12,062 bases of DNA from UBA4615 sp044368415 (GCA_044368415.1 JBIPLJ010000134.1:1-12062), one strand, 5' to 3'; counted from the stretch's first letter, positions 1 to 7,132 are shown. Numbers and translations are program-made. Notes: a model not told the origin generated them from the letters alone.

Positions 1-2
1 TC

Positions 3-221
3 AGGCCGGTGGCAATCGGGCGCTCGAATTGGCTGTTTGCAGGCTCGCTTCGGGGCGGACAGCGGGCGGCCGCGGTGATGAGCCTCATTCAGTCGGCGAG
101 ACTCAACGGGCACGATCCGTACGCCTACTTACGCGACGTGCTCGAGCGGCTGCCCACGCAGCCGAACAGCCGCATCGAAGAGTTGTTGCCGCATCTCTGG
201 ACGCCGACCGTAGTGACATGA
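3..221 (+). CDS. tnpC: IS66 family transposase TnpC, C-terminal part (5' truncated by window edge)
   Basis: The reading frame is open from the window edge and ends in TGA at 219-221. It encodes about 72 residues matching the C-terminal end of IS66 transposases: an RPVAIGRSNWLFAG stretch, then GG-RAA, then a helical segment with SLIQSARLNGHDPYAYL, and a tail with the usual ELLPHLW. This is the region after the DDE catalytic core, so the catalytic residues lie outside the window. The gene ends 44 bp from the element's right end, the normal arrangement. Nothing in the visible part suggests inactivation, but whether the whole transposase is intact cannot be judged here. Confidence 0.88.
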   Translation, partial: RPVAIGRSNWLFAGSLRGGQRAAAVMSLIQSARLNGHDPYAYLRDVLERLPTQPNSRIEELLPHLWTPTVVT

Positions 222-265
222 CACGGATTAGGCGGCTGGGCAAGGTGACTTGCCCGGGCGCTTAC
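216..265 (+). repeat. IS66 right terminal sequence, copy 1
   Basis: This 50-bp sequence recurs at 7471-7520 in the same orientation with 48 identical positions. It contains a self-complementary stem (GGGCAAG at 238-244 pairing with CTTGCCC at 249-255 around GTGA) and ends in CGCTTAC, the inward-read GTAAGCG terminus of IS66 elements. It begins at the tnpC stop codon. Confidence 0.8.
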
Positions 266-419
266 CGTTCATCGACTCGACGAAGGCGTTGCTGCGGTGA
301 TCGAGCATGCCGCGCACAACAGCGTCGAATCGTTCTTTGATCGTCGTGGCCAGCTTCTTGAACGGCTTGAGCCGGCAGTGAGTTGCGGGCGCCCAATGTC
401 CCCTTGACCCGAGCGGCAA
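266..419 (-). pseudogene. ISL3-like transposase remnant, interrupted by the IS66 element
   Basis: The minus strand encodes about 50 residues resembling the region near the C-terminus of ISL3-type transposases: CRLKPFKKLATTIKERFDA, then VVRGMLDHRSNAFVESMNG. In the family this MNG is followed by a Gln/Lys/Arg-rich tail; here the frame runs into the IS66 terminus at 265 and stops at 228. The upstream two thirds of the protein, including the catalytic residues, are absent and no matching frame continues beyond about 419. It is a relic. The family assignment rests on this short motif block and is from memory; an alignment against ISL3 transposases would settle it. Confidence 0.65.
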
Positions 420-479
420 AGCTCCGAACTGAGTAACTAAATTCGACCATCTCGACCAAACACGAGTCGGCTAAATCGC

Positions 480-506
480 TAAAGTCATTCCTGACATGGT
501 CGATAT
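480..506 (+). promoter_or_regulatory. Sigma-28 (FliA)-type promoter for the cache-MCP unit
   Basis: TAAAGTCA at 480-487 and GTCGATAT at 499-506 match the flagellar sigma-28 consensus TAAAGTTT-N11-GCCGATAA at 6 of 8 positions in each box, with the exact 11-nt spacer. It lies about 80 bp upstream of the Cache-domain gene and in its direction. Sigma-28 commonly drives chemoreceptor genes, which fits the downstream MCP. Transcription would start near 513 and give a leader of about 75 nt. Confidence 0.7.
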
Positions 507-587
507 CCAAGAAGCGACCACCGACTGCACCTGAACGCAGGTTTGCAGGGTCCTATCGAATCGCTCAAATCCGGAGGAACCAGGATC

Positions 588-1055
588 ATGACAAAACTAA
601 TCAGAGTCACCGTGGCGGCGTTCGCTGCTGTCGCCATGTGCGGCATTGCAAGCGCCCAGGAAAAAGCAACCGAGTCTGATGCCCGAAAACTCCTTGCGGC
701 CATGGTCGATCTGGCCAAGGCAAAGGGCGTTGAACCGGCGGCCGCCATGATCAACAAATTCGAGGGTGTCGACTGCAGGGTGAAGGACGCAGGCTGTCTG
801 ATCGCCACGGGGAAGGCCAAGGTCCTGGCCAACCCGCGCAACCCTGTCATGGTCGGCCAGCAGTTCCCCGACCTGCTCGACATCGATGGCAAGCCGATCA
901 CGGAGCAGTTGCTCGGACCAGCCGGTGGTAGCAAGGCCATCTGGGAAGCCAAGTACAAGATGAATCCGCCTGGCCAGACAGTCATCGTGCCGCGCTGGTC
1001 CATCTGCACCAAGCTCGACGCCGCTCACATTGCCTGCGTCACCATTTCCCAATAA
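588..1055 (+). CDS. Secreted single-Cache-domain protein, probable periplasmic sensor
   Basis: The 155-residue product starts at ATG 588, preceded by GGAGGA at 573-578 with a 9-nt spacer. Residues 1-23 form a Sec signal peptide with an ASA|Q cleavage site. The mature part has an N-terminal helix (about 25-58) followed by a strand-rich segment with VLANPRNPVMVGQQFPDLLD and DGKPITEQLL (about 79-109), the pattern of the small single-Cache (sCache_2-like) ligand-binding domain. No transmembrane helix or signalling domain follows, so the protein should be free in the periplasm. Four cysteines (63, 70, 140, 150) could form two disulfides. The MCP gene begins 72 bp downstream on the same strand behind a shared sigma-28-like promoter, so a role in presenting a ligand to that receptor is a reasonable inference, not shown. 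The ligand is unknown. Confidence 0.75.
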   Translation: MTKLIRVTVAAFAAVAMCGIASAQEKATESDARKLLAAMVDLAKAKGVEPAAAMINKFEGVDCRVKDAGCLIATGKAKVLANPRNPVMVGQQFPDLLDIDGKPITEQLLGPAGGSKAIWEAKYKMNPPGQTVIVPRWSICTKLDAAHIACVTISQ

Positions 1056-1127
1056 CGAATCCTGCTCGGCGACCGGCGCGGTGCAGGTGCGGGTTATGGC
1101 AGTGGCTGTCCAATCGAGACCACGACG

Positions 1128-2663
1128 ATGAAGCTCTTTCAACGCATGCTCCTTGCCCCTGGTGTGTCCGCACTGGCCATGGTGCTGTGTATGGCAACCA
1201 GCTTCTGGGCGCTTCACGCCGTACTGGAACGTTTCGACTCCCTGCGTTCGAATCAGTTCCTTGCTCGGTCCATGGTCGGCGAGGTACTGGTCGACGTGGA
1301 GTCGGTCGCCGCCCAGCTGTACAGAGCACTGCTGCTCTACCAGAGCCTGGAACCGGCCGAGCAGGCCGCCTCTCAAAAGGCCGTGCGCGATCTTCTGGGG
1401 GGAATCGACACGCGGCTGGCTTCGCTGCGTGAGTTGCTGCCAGAGGCACAGCGGGCTCAGCTCGACGACCCGAAAGAGAAGGTTGCTGCGTTCGGACGCA
1501 ATGCAGCACAGGCATTTCAGTTCGCTGCCGTGAACCCGGCAATGGCCACCAGCCTGGTCAACAGCGCTCAGAAGAACTTTGTCGCAGCTCGGCTCGGACT
1601 TCAGGCCATTGCCCAGCAGGTGGTTGCCGACGTGGAGACTGCAGCCGCGGAAGTCAAATCCACGTCGACGGCGTCCCTGACGGCGATCTTGACCGTGGGT
1701 GCGCTCTCCATTGCAGCGTCGCTTCTGCTGGCGTGGCGACTGTCCGCAGATGTCACCAGGCGATTGCGGCGGTCCATTGCCGTCAGTGAGGCGATCTCCC
1801 GCGGCGACCTGGCCGTTGTAATCACCGATGCCGGCGTCGACGAGGTCGGCGACTTGATGCGCTCGCTTTCCGACACCGTGGAGCGCTTGGGGAAATCCAT
1901 CGCCGACATCAACGCGGCTAGCCATCAAATCCACGACGCCTCTTCAGAGATTGCGACAGGCAGCTTGGATCTGTCGAGCCGCACGGAGCAAGCCGCGGCC
2001 AGCATCGAGCAGACGTCGGCATCGATGGAACAGATCACCGAGACGGTGCGCCATAACTCACAGTCCGTAATGCAGGCCGATACGCTCGCGACGGCGGCCA
2101 GCGAGGTGGCGCGGCGAGGCGGTGCGATCGTCGGCGACGTCGTAACCACGATGGGTGACATCAACACCTCCTCGCGCCGCATCGCGGAAATCATCGGTGT
2201 CATCGACGGCATTGCATTTCAGACCAACATCCTCGCGCTCAATGCCGCTGTCGAAGCGGCACGTGCCGGAGATCAGGGGCGCGGTTTCGCCGTTGTTGCC
2301 AGCGAAGTGCGCAACCTTGCTCAGCGCAGCGCGCAGGCGGCAAGAGAAATCAAAGTACTCATCTCGGACTCCGTGGAGAAGGTGCAGGGTGGCACCCGCC
2401 TGGTCGGAGATGCCGGCGCGACCATGTCCGAGATCGTGGGATCCGTGACGCGGCTGACGGACATCATCCGCGAGATCAGCCAGTCCACCGCCGAGCAGAC
2501 CACCAGCATCGCGGAAGTCGGGCAGGCGGTTGGCAACTTCGACCAGATGACCCAGCAGAACGCTGCACTGGTGGAGGAGTCAGCCGCAGCCGCCGAGTCG
2601 CTGAAGGAACAGGCCGGCCGGCTGGCGGAGGTGGTGGGCTCTTTCCGACTTCGGCCGAGGTAA
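1128..2663 (+). CDS. Methyl-accepting chemotaxis protein (transmembrane, HAMP, MCP signalling domain)
   Basis: The 511-residue chemoreceptor has TM1 at about 8-30, a helical periplasmic region at about 31-180 of the four-helix-bundle size, TM2 at about 182-203, HAMP at about 204-256 and a cytoplasmic signalling domain to the C-terminus. The hairpin tip that binds CheA and CheW is clear at about 355-402 (IDGIAFQTNILALNAAVEAA, then GRGFAVVASEVRNLAQRSA). Gln/Glu-rich stretches flanking the tip (for example 286-302 and 456-490) carry likely methylation sites. There is no C-terminal CheR-docking pentapeptide. The periplasmic region does not look Cache-like, whereas the gene just upstream encodes a free Cache protein. 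The ribosome-binding site is weak; the start is supported by the basic residues before TM1. Expression is probably from the upstream sigma-28-type promoter. Confidence 0.93.
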   Translation: MKLFQRMLLAPGVSALAMVLCMATSFWALHAVLERFDSLRSNQFLARSMVGEVLVDVESVAAQLYRALLLYQSLEPAEQAASQKAVRDLLGGIDTRLASLRELLPEAQRAQLDDPKEKVAAFGRNAAQAFQFAAVNPAMATSLVNSAQKNFVAARLGLQAIAQQVVADVETAAAEVKSTSTASLTAILTVGALSIAASLLLAWRLSADVTRRLRRSIAVSEAISRGDLAVVITDAGVDEVGDLMRSLSDTVERLGKSIADINAASHQIHDASSEIATGSLDLSSRTEQAAASIEQTSASMEQITETVRHNSQSVMQADTLATAASEVARRGGAIVGDVVTTMGDINTSSRRIAEIIGVIDGIAFQTNILALNAAVEAARAGDQGRGFAVVASEVRNLAQRSAQAAREIKVLISDSVEKVQGGTRLVGDAGATMSEIVGSVTRLTDIIREISQSTAEQTTSIAEVGQAVGNFDQMTQQNAALVEESAAAAESLKEQAGRLAEVVGSFRLRPR

Positions 2664-2723
2664 CTGAGGCCCCGGGCGCGCTTGCCGTTCGCCCGCTCCT
2701 CGCGTCAGGCTTGCTCCGCTCGG

Positions 2724-2831
2724 GATAGCCCGGATGCGGTCGGACACGTCCGGGTCCTCCCGCGGCAACAGGCGTACAGAACGCTCAATCACCGTCACGA
2801 CGGCGCCCAGCCTGCGCATCAGCTGCGCGTT
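2724..2831 (-). pseudogene. Remnant of a pyridine nucleotide-disulfide oxidoreductase (FAD/NAD(P) type)
   Basis: About 36 minus-strand codons read NAQLMRRLGAVVTVIE, then RLLPREDPDVSDRIRAI. This matches the NAD(P)-binding segment of dihydrolipoamide dehydrogenase and mercuric-reductase-like enzymes, where an E-[FL]-AQ-x-x-RR-x-G-x-x-VTV-x-E strand precedes RL-x-x-RED-x-DVS. The frame stays open on both sides but the similarity stops abruptly: neither the GxGxxG FAD motif nor the dimerisation domain is present. It is a short relic in the interval between the MCP and porin genes, antisense to the porin leader. The family call rests on one motif block. Confidence 0.55.
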
Positions 2832-2844
2832 GCGCCGCAACGCG
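2826..2844. other. Hairpin upstream of the porin gene
   Basis: CGCGTTGC at 2826-2833 is perfectly complementary to GCAACGCG at 2837-2844 around a 3-nt loop. It lies about 75 bp before the porin start and has no T-run, so it is not a typical intrinsic terminator. It sits at the edge of the oxidoreductase relic and may be incidental, an operator or a leader structure. Confidence 0.3.
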
Positions 2845-2919
2845 GTGCAGCAAATCTGTAACAAACGGCGCTTAGGATCTGGGGCCCTGGATACCCCCAC
2901 CCTAAGAAGGACACCGACA

Positions 2920-3987
2920 ATGACCTCGGGATTCAAGCTCTCGACCCTCGCCCTCGCCCTCGCCGCCGGCGCTGTTGCGTCAATCGCGGGTCCGGCCGCG
3001 GCGCAGTCGAGCATCACGCTCTACGGCATTGTTGACGCGTCGGTCGAGTACGTGAACGCCGATGTGAATGCGACGACCTCGAGCACCGGGGCCGTCAATC
3101 TCGGCGAAGACGGATTGCGCGTGACCAGCGGCGTGCAGCAGGCCTCGCGCCTGGGCATCCGCGGCACCGAGGACCTCGGCGGCGGACAGCGTGCGATCTT
3201 CACGATCGAGCATCGCTTCGCTGTTGACACCGGCGATACCAGCGGTGGCTCGGGCTCTTCCGGTAACCAGAAGTTCTGGAGCGGGCAAGCCTGGGTCGGT
3301 CTGCAAGGCGGCTGGGGACGCCTGACGGCGGGACGTCAGTACACCCCGCTGTACAACATGCTTCAGCCGACCGACGCGACGTCCTACCATTTCTACAACA
3401 ACCTATCGACCTTCTTCAACAACCGGCTCGACAACTCGCTCGAGTACCGGACGCCGACGTTCGGCGGCCTCGTCGTAAACGCGATGTACGCGTTCGGCGA
3501 GAACCTCGGGCCCTCGACGACGGCCGGCGTCACGAACGAAGCCGGCGACGCGTACGGCGTCGGCGCACAGTGGGGTCTGGGCGGCTTTCTGCTCAGCGGC
3601 GCGTACATGAGCTATGGCGCGACGGCCTCGAACGCTTCGGACAGATCCGAGTGGGGCGCTGGTGGAAAGTTCAGTCTCAGCAGCCAGATCATGCTGGGCG
3701 CCGGCTACCTGTGGTCGGACCGCAGCGGCCGCGACACCTCGAACATTTACGTGAGCGGTTCGATCGGATTGGGTTCGAGCACCCTCTATGCCAACTACGT
3801 GATGGTCGACGTGGACGGACGCAAGTCGTCGAACCGGATCGGCGTCGCTTGGTCGCTCCCGCTGTCGAAGCGCACGAATGTGTACGTGGCAACGGGCCTG
3901 TCCAGCGACGTGCCGCTCGGCAGCGGCGCGAATCTCACCTACACCGATCCGGTACTGGCTGCAGTCGGCGTGCGACACCTGTTCTGA
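2920..3987 (+). CDS. Outer-membrane porin, betaproteobacterial OmpC-like (Gram-negative porin family)
   Basis: The 355-residue product starts at ATG 2920, chosen because AAGAAGGA lies at 2904-2911 with an 8-nt spacer and a signal peptide follows at once (1-28, AAA|QSS cleavage). The mature protein opens with SSITLYGIVDASVEYVN, the first beta strand typical of trimeric general porins of Betaproteobacteria. An early SRLGIRGTEDLGGGQRAIF block, repeated amphipathic strands with Gly/aromatic girdles and a terminal Phe (VRHLF), the outer-membrane assembly signal, all fit a 16-stranded barrel. It should allow passive diffusion of small hydrophilic solutes; selectivity cannot be read from sequence. 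The gene stands alone, convergent with the ackA operon. A longer in-frame extension to 2734 is unlikely because it would bury the signal peptide. Confidence 0.93.
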   Translation: MTSGFKLSTLALALAAGAVASIAGPAAAQSSITLYGIVDASVEYVNADVNATTSSTGAVNLGEDGLRVTSGVQQASRLGIRGTEDLGGGQRAIFTIEHRFAVDTGDTSGGSGSSGNQKFWSGQAWVGLQGGWGRLTAGRQYTPLYNMLQPTDATSYHFYNNLSTFFNNRLDNSLEYRTPTFGGLVVNAMYAFGENLGPSTTAGVTNEAGDAYGVGAQWGLGGFLLSGAYMSYGATASNASDRSEWGAGGKFSLSSQIMLGAGYLWSDRSGRDTSNIYVSGSIGLGSSTLYANYVMVDVDGRKSSNRIGVAWSLPLSKRTNVYVATGLSSDVPLGSGANLTYTDPVLAAVGVRHLF

Positions 3988-4395
3988 GTGTGCCCGGGTC
4001 CGCGATCATCTCCCGCGGACCCGTCGTCCCAGTCCCCCTCCTCGGCCGGAAGGTGCTATGGACGATGCGGCCCGGACCGTTCTGCGGTCCGGGCCGCAGG
4101 TCATTGGTGCTCGAGCGCCGCGTTGTCACAGCAGCCGCAGCCGACGAAGAATCACCACAGCCTGCTTCGAGGCACGGCCACCGAGTTGCGCGCGGGTCGC
4201 CGAGGAAGTGCCGGCGCACTCGGCCGCACTGAAGACGCGCCCGACCCAGCGCCTCGGCGAGCCCGGACGCACCCACCGGCACCGCGAGCGCATCCGGCGG
4301 GAACCAACCGCCGCAGAGGTGTGCGGTATCGGAGAGCTCGATCTCGTTTCGAGGCTCGGACGGACTCGACGGCGACTCGGGTCCCATCACCCGGA
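3988..4395. other. Interval between porin and truncated reductase; no confident gene
   Basis: This 408-bp gap separates the convergent porin and ackA units. It holds the 13-bp hairpin at 4067-4097. A minus-strand frame is open from about 4390 towards 3935, but its composition is Arg/Ser/Pro-rich and resembles no family I recognise. It may be the scrambled end of whatever replaced the missing part of the reductase gene at 4396-4467. Confidence 0.5.
4067..4097. terminator. 13-bp perfect hairpin between convergent units, possible bidirectional terminator
   Basis: GCGGCCCGGACCG at 4067-4079 pairs perfectly with CGGTCCGGGCCGC at 4085-4097 around a TTCTG loop. It lies 79 bp after the porin stop and downstream of the minus-strand ackA unit, the place for a shared terminator. 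There is no T-tract on either side, so it may act only as an RNA 3' end stabiliser or a weak terminator. Confidence 0.5.
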
Positions 4396-4467
4396 TCAGT
4401 CGTCGAAGTGGTCGCCGCCGGTCACCAAGATGCGCTTGCCGGGGAGCAGGGGGCGGGGCGAGGTCAT
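4396..4467 (-). pseudogene. N-terminal stub of a short-chain reductase (SDR / FabI-like), truncated
   Basis: The ATG at 4467-4465 overlaps the ackA stop codon as ATGA, the signature of translational coupling. The 23-residue frame begins MTSPRPLLPGKRILVTGG, which is the first beta strand and start of the nucleotide-binding turn of enoyl-ACP reductase (FabI) or another SDR. After the second Gly it reads DHFDD and stops, so the rest of the roughly 250-residue enzyme is missing. In related operons, as I recall them, pta and ackA are followed by a fabI paralogue, which fits the position. The 18-residue match plus the ATGA junction make a genuine lost gene more likely than chance. Confidence 0.55.
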
Positions 4468-5723
4468 CGTGGAACGTATTGTGATGCGGCCCGGGGACGG
4501 CTCGAGGACGGTTCAGGACTGGCTGAGGACCGGTCCAAGCCGAGCACGGCCCGAGTATGGCCGGCGATCATGCGTTCCTCGTCGGTCGGCACGCACCAAG
4601 CCGACACTCGGCTGCCGGCGGACGAGATGCGTGCCGTACCCGCGGTGTTGGCCGCAGCGTCGAGCTCGATGCCGAGCCAGCGCAACCGTTCACAGACTGC
4701 GGCGCGCACCCGCGGACTGTGCTCGCCGATGCCTGCGGTGAAGACCAACGCGTCCAGCCCGCCGATCGCGCCGGCAAGCGACGCGACCTCGCGGGCGAGG
4801 CGGTACACGAAGTAATCGATCGCCAGTCGCGCGCCGGGCGCATCGCTCGACTCGAGTTCGCGCATGTCGTTCGACACGCCGGACAGGCCGAGCAGGCCCG
4901 AGTGCTTGTACAGCAAGGTCTCGATCTCGTCGAAGCTCATGCCGCGCTCGCGCCCGAGGTAGAGCACCACGCCGGGGTCCACACTGCCGGTGCGGGTGCC
5001 CATCGGGCAGCCGTCGAGTGCGGTGAACCCCATCGAGGTGGCACGGCTGCGCCCATCGTGCAGCGCGCACATCGAGACGCCACTGCCCAGGTGCGCGATC
5101 ACCACGCGGCCCCGCGCCTCGCCGGGCGCGACCTCGAGCAGCCGTCGCGACACGTATTCGTACGACAGGCCGTGAAAGCCGTAGCGGCGCACGCCCTCGT
5201 CGTAGTACGAGCGCGGCAGCGCGAACAGTTCAGCCTCGATGGGTTGCGTGCGGTGGAACGCGGTGTCGAAGCACGCCACTTGCGGCAGCCCCGGCCGCTC
5301 GGCCATCAGGCGGCGGATTGGCGACAGGTTGTGCGGCTGGTGCAGCGGCGCGAGCGAGGTCAACGCCTCGAGCCGCCTGATCACCTCGGCATCGATCCGG
5401 ACCGGCTCGGACAGCTCCGGCCCGCCGTGCACCACACGGTGGCCGACCGCCACCAGACGCCGCCCGGCGAGCGCGCCCTCGAGCCAGCGCCAGAGCCAGT
5501 CGAGTGCCGCCACCGGCGTGGCGCAGGCCGCGTCGTCGAGGTCGATGTGCTCGGGCGACGTCCCATCGGTCCGCGTGGCGAGAAATCGTGCATCGGTGCC
5601 GATGCCGTCGACCTGGCCGCGGACCAGTTCGTCGAGCCCGGTGTCGGCGAGCCCGAACAGACAGAACTTGAGGCTGGACGATCCTGCGTTCAGCACCAGG
5701 ACCGTGTCGACGGCCGCGTTCAA
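4464..5723 (-). CDS. ackA: Acetate kinase
   Basis: Acetate kinase interconverts acetyl phosphate plus ADP with acetate plus ATP in the cytoplasm. Counting from TTG at 5723, the 419-residue product has all family signatures: VLVLNAGSSSLKF (Asn12), VGHRVVHGG (Arg96), ACFDTAFH (Asp153), YGFHGLSYEYV (His184), MGTRTGSVDPG (Arg244), FTAGIGEHSPRVR and DEERMIA (Glu383), equivalent to the known catalytic residues. A TTG start is preferred because it puts the NAGSSS strand at the usual distance, overlaps the pta stop by 2 nt and has GGGGG about 5 nt upstream. An upstream ATG near 5783 would add an unconserved tail. The C-terminus carries a roughly 25-residue Ser/Pro/Arg-rich extension. The gene is coupled to maoC-pta upstream and to the truncated reductase downstream. 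Confidence 0.93.
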   Translation of the reverse strand: MNAAVDTVLVLNAGSSSLKFCLFGLADTGLDELVRGQVDGIGTDARFLATRTDGTSPEHIDLDDAACATPVAALDWLWRWLEGALAGRRLVAVGHRVVHGGPELSEPVRIDAEVIRRLEALTSLAPLHQPHNLSPIRRLMAERPGLPQVACFDTAFHRTQPIEAELFALPRSYYDEGVRRYGFHGLSYEYVSRRLLEVAPGEARGRVVIAHLGSGVSMCALHDGRSRATSMGFTALDGCPMGTRTGSVDPGVVLYLGRERGMSFDEIETLLYKHSGLLGLSGVSNDMRELESSDAPGARLAIDYFVYRLAREVASLAGAIGGLDALVFTAGIGEHSPRVRAAVCERLRWLGIELDAAANTAGTARISSAGSRVSAWCVPTDEERMIAGHTRAVLGLDRSSASPEPSSSRPRAASQYVPR

Positions 5724-7132
5724 ACCGCCCCCTTCGCACCACCCGCGCGGCGCGACACGGCCATGAGGGCGGCCACCGCACATGACGCGAGGCGCGCGCG
5801 CACGCTGTCGGCACGGCTGGTGAGAATGATCGGCACGCGGGCGCCGAGCACCACGCCCGCGGCATCTGCGTTGGCCATGAAGGTGAGCTGCTTGGCGAGG
5901 ATGTTGCCCGCCTCGAGGTCGGGTACCAACAGGATGTCGGGGTCGCCGGCGACCGCCGAGCGGATGCCCTTCACCTTCGCGGCGGCGAGGCTGATCGCGT
6001 TGTCCATCGCGAGCGGGCCGTCGAGCAGGCCGCCGGTGATCTGGTCCCGGTCGGCCATCTTGCACAGCGACGCCGCGTCGGTGGTTGATGGGATCTTCGG
6101 GTTGATGGTCTCGACCGCCGACAGGATCGCGACCTTTGGCAAGGGGTTGCCGAGCGCACAGGCGAGGTCGATCGCGTTCTGGCAGATGTCGCGCTTGTCC
6201 TCTAGGGTCGGGAAGATGTTGATGGCCGCATCGGTGATCAACAGCACCTTCGGATAGGTTGGCACGTCCATCAGGAACACATGCGACAGGCGCCGCTCTG
6301 TGCGCAGTCCGGTGTTGCGCTCGACCACCGCCGCCAGCAGCTCATCGGTGTGCAGGCTCCCCTTCATCAGCAGTTCCGCCTCGCCAGAACGCACCAGCGC
6401 CACCGCCGCAGCCGCCGAGGCATGGCTGTGCTCCGCATCGACGATCCGAAAGCGCGAGATATCGACGCCGATCTCCCTGGCCACGGCCTGCAGCCTCGCG
6501 ATCGGACCGACCAGGATCGGTCGAATGAGCCCACGGTCGGCCGCCTGCACTGCGGCCTCGAGCGCCGCGTCGCTGCATGGATGTGCGACCGCCGTCCAGA
6601 GCGGATCGAGCGCCTGCGCCGCGTCGAGGAACGGCTCGAACTTGTCATGTGTCTGGATCGTCATCATCCCGACGTCGGGCCTCGGCATCTCGATCGAGAC
6701 CTCGGGGGCCCGCACCTCGGCCGTGCCGGTGGCAACGGTGTCGGCGAGCTGGTTCACGCAGGCACAGTCGAACACCACCACCCGGCCCTCCGGGCGCTTC
6801 TCGCGCACGGTCACGGTCGCAGTGATCGTGTCATCGGCCTGCACCGCTCGTACGAACGACAGCGTCTGGCCGAGGTACACCGTGCCCGGTCCGGGCAGCT
6901 CGTTGCCGAGCACGCTCGAGATCAGCGCGCCAGCCCACATGTTGTGGGCGATCAACCGACCGTTGCCGTGGGTCCGCGCATAGGCGTCGTCGACGTGGGT
7001 CGGGTTCAGGTCACCCGAGATCAGCGCGAACAACTTGATGTCGTTGCGCGAGAGGATTCGGGTCAGGCTTGCGGTATCGCCGACTCGGATGTCATCGAAC
7101 ACGCGGTTGCGGATCAGGGCGTCGTCGTTCAT
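5720..7132 (-). CDS. Bifunctional MaoC-like enoyl-CoA hydratase / phosphate acetyltransferase
   Basis: This 470-residue fusion has an N-terminal hot-dog MaoC domain (about 10-140) with SGDLNPTH (Asp41, His46, the hydratase dyad) and RLIAHNMWAGALIS. A linker leads to a phosphate acetyl/butyryltransferase domain (about 165-460) with SLHTDELLAAVV, DAAINIFPTLEDK, AILSAVETINPKIPSTTDA, LDGPLAMDNAIS and PDLEAGNILAKQL. It should convert acyl-CoA to acyl phosphate, feeding AckA next door; the hydratase part would act on short enoyl-CoA. ATG 7132 is chosen as start; an in-frame GTG precedes it directly. The start overlaps the stop of the DUF3141 remnant as TGATG, and the stop overlaps ackA. The first 46 codons are duplicated at 8474-8612. 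The gene looks intact. Confidence 0.92.
   Translation of the reverse strand: MNDDALIRNRVFDDIRVGDTASLTRILSRNDIKLFALISGDLNPTHVDDAYARTHGNGRLIAHNMWAGALISSVLGNELPGPGTVYLGQTLSFVRAVQADDTITATVTVREKRPEGRVVVFDCACVNQLADTVATGTAEVRAPEVSIEMPRPDVGMMTIQTHDKFEPFLDAAQALDPLWTAVAHPCSDAALEAAVQAADRGLIRPILVGPIARLQAVAREIGVDISRFRIVDAEHSHASAAAAVALVRSGEAELLMKGSLHTDELLAAVVERNTGLRTERRLSHVFLMDVPTYPKVLLITDAAINIFPTLEDKRDICQNAIDLACALGNPLPKVAILSAVETINPKIPSTTDAASLCKMADRDQITGGLLDGPLAMDNAISLAAAKVKGIRSAVAGDPDILLVPDLEAGNILAKQLTFMANADAAGVVLGARVPIILTSRADSVRARLASCAVAALMAVSRRAGGAKGAV

Larger units (their letters stand above)
1..265 (+). mobile_element. Right end of an IS66-family insertion sequence (left part outside window)
   Basis: This stretch holds the 3' end of an IS66 transposase gene followed directly by a terminal sequence ending in CGCTTAC at 265. 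Read inward this is GTAAGCG, the end type typical of IS66 elements. The last 50 bp recur almost exactly at 7471-7520, which independently fixes the boundary at 265. Beyond it the sequence becomes an ISL3 transposase relic, so the element was inserted into that older element. The 8 bp after the end (CGTTCATC) would be one copy of the 8-bp target duplication usual for this family; the other copy lies outside the window. Confidence 0.8.

Noticed and set aside
597..1934. Long minus-strand open frame (445 codons) across the Cache and MCP genes
   Set aside because: It lies antisense to two clearly coding genes, has no family resemblance and is explained by high-GC shadow frames.
2664..2720. CGGGCG...CGCCCG pair after the MCP stop as a terminator
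   Set aside because: A 6-bp stem with an 11-nt loop and no T-run is too weak to call.
3935..4390. Minus-strand frame after the reductase stub as a real small gene
   Set aside because: It runs into the porin 3' end, is low-complexity Arg/Ser/Pro, lacks a ribosome-binding site and resembles nothing known to me.
4557..6257. Long plus-strand open frame (566 codons) across ackA and pta
   Set aside because: Antisense to genes with complete catalytic motifs; its His/Arg/Ala-rich product is typical of GC-rich antisense frames.
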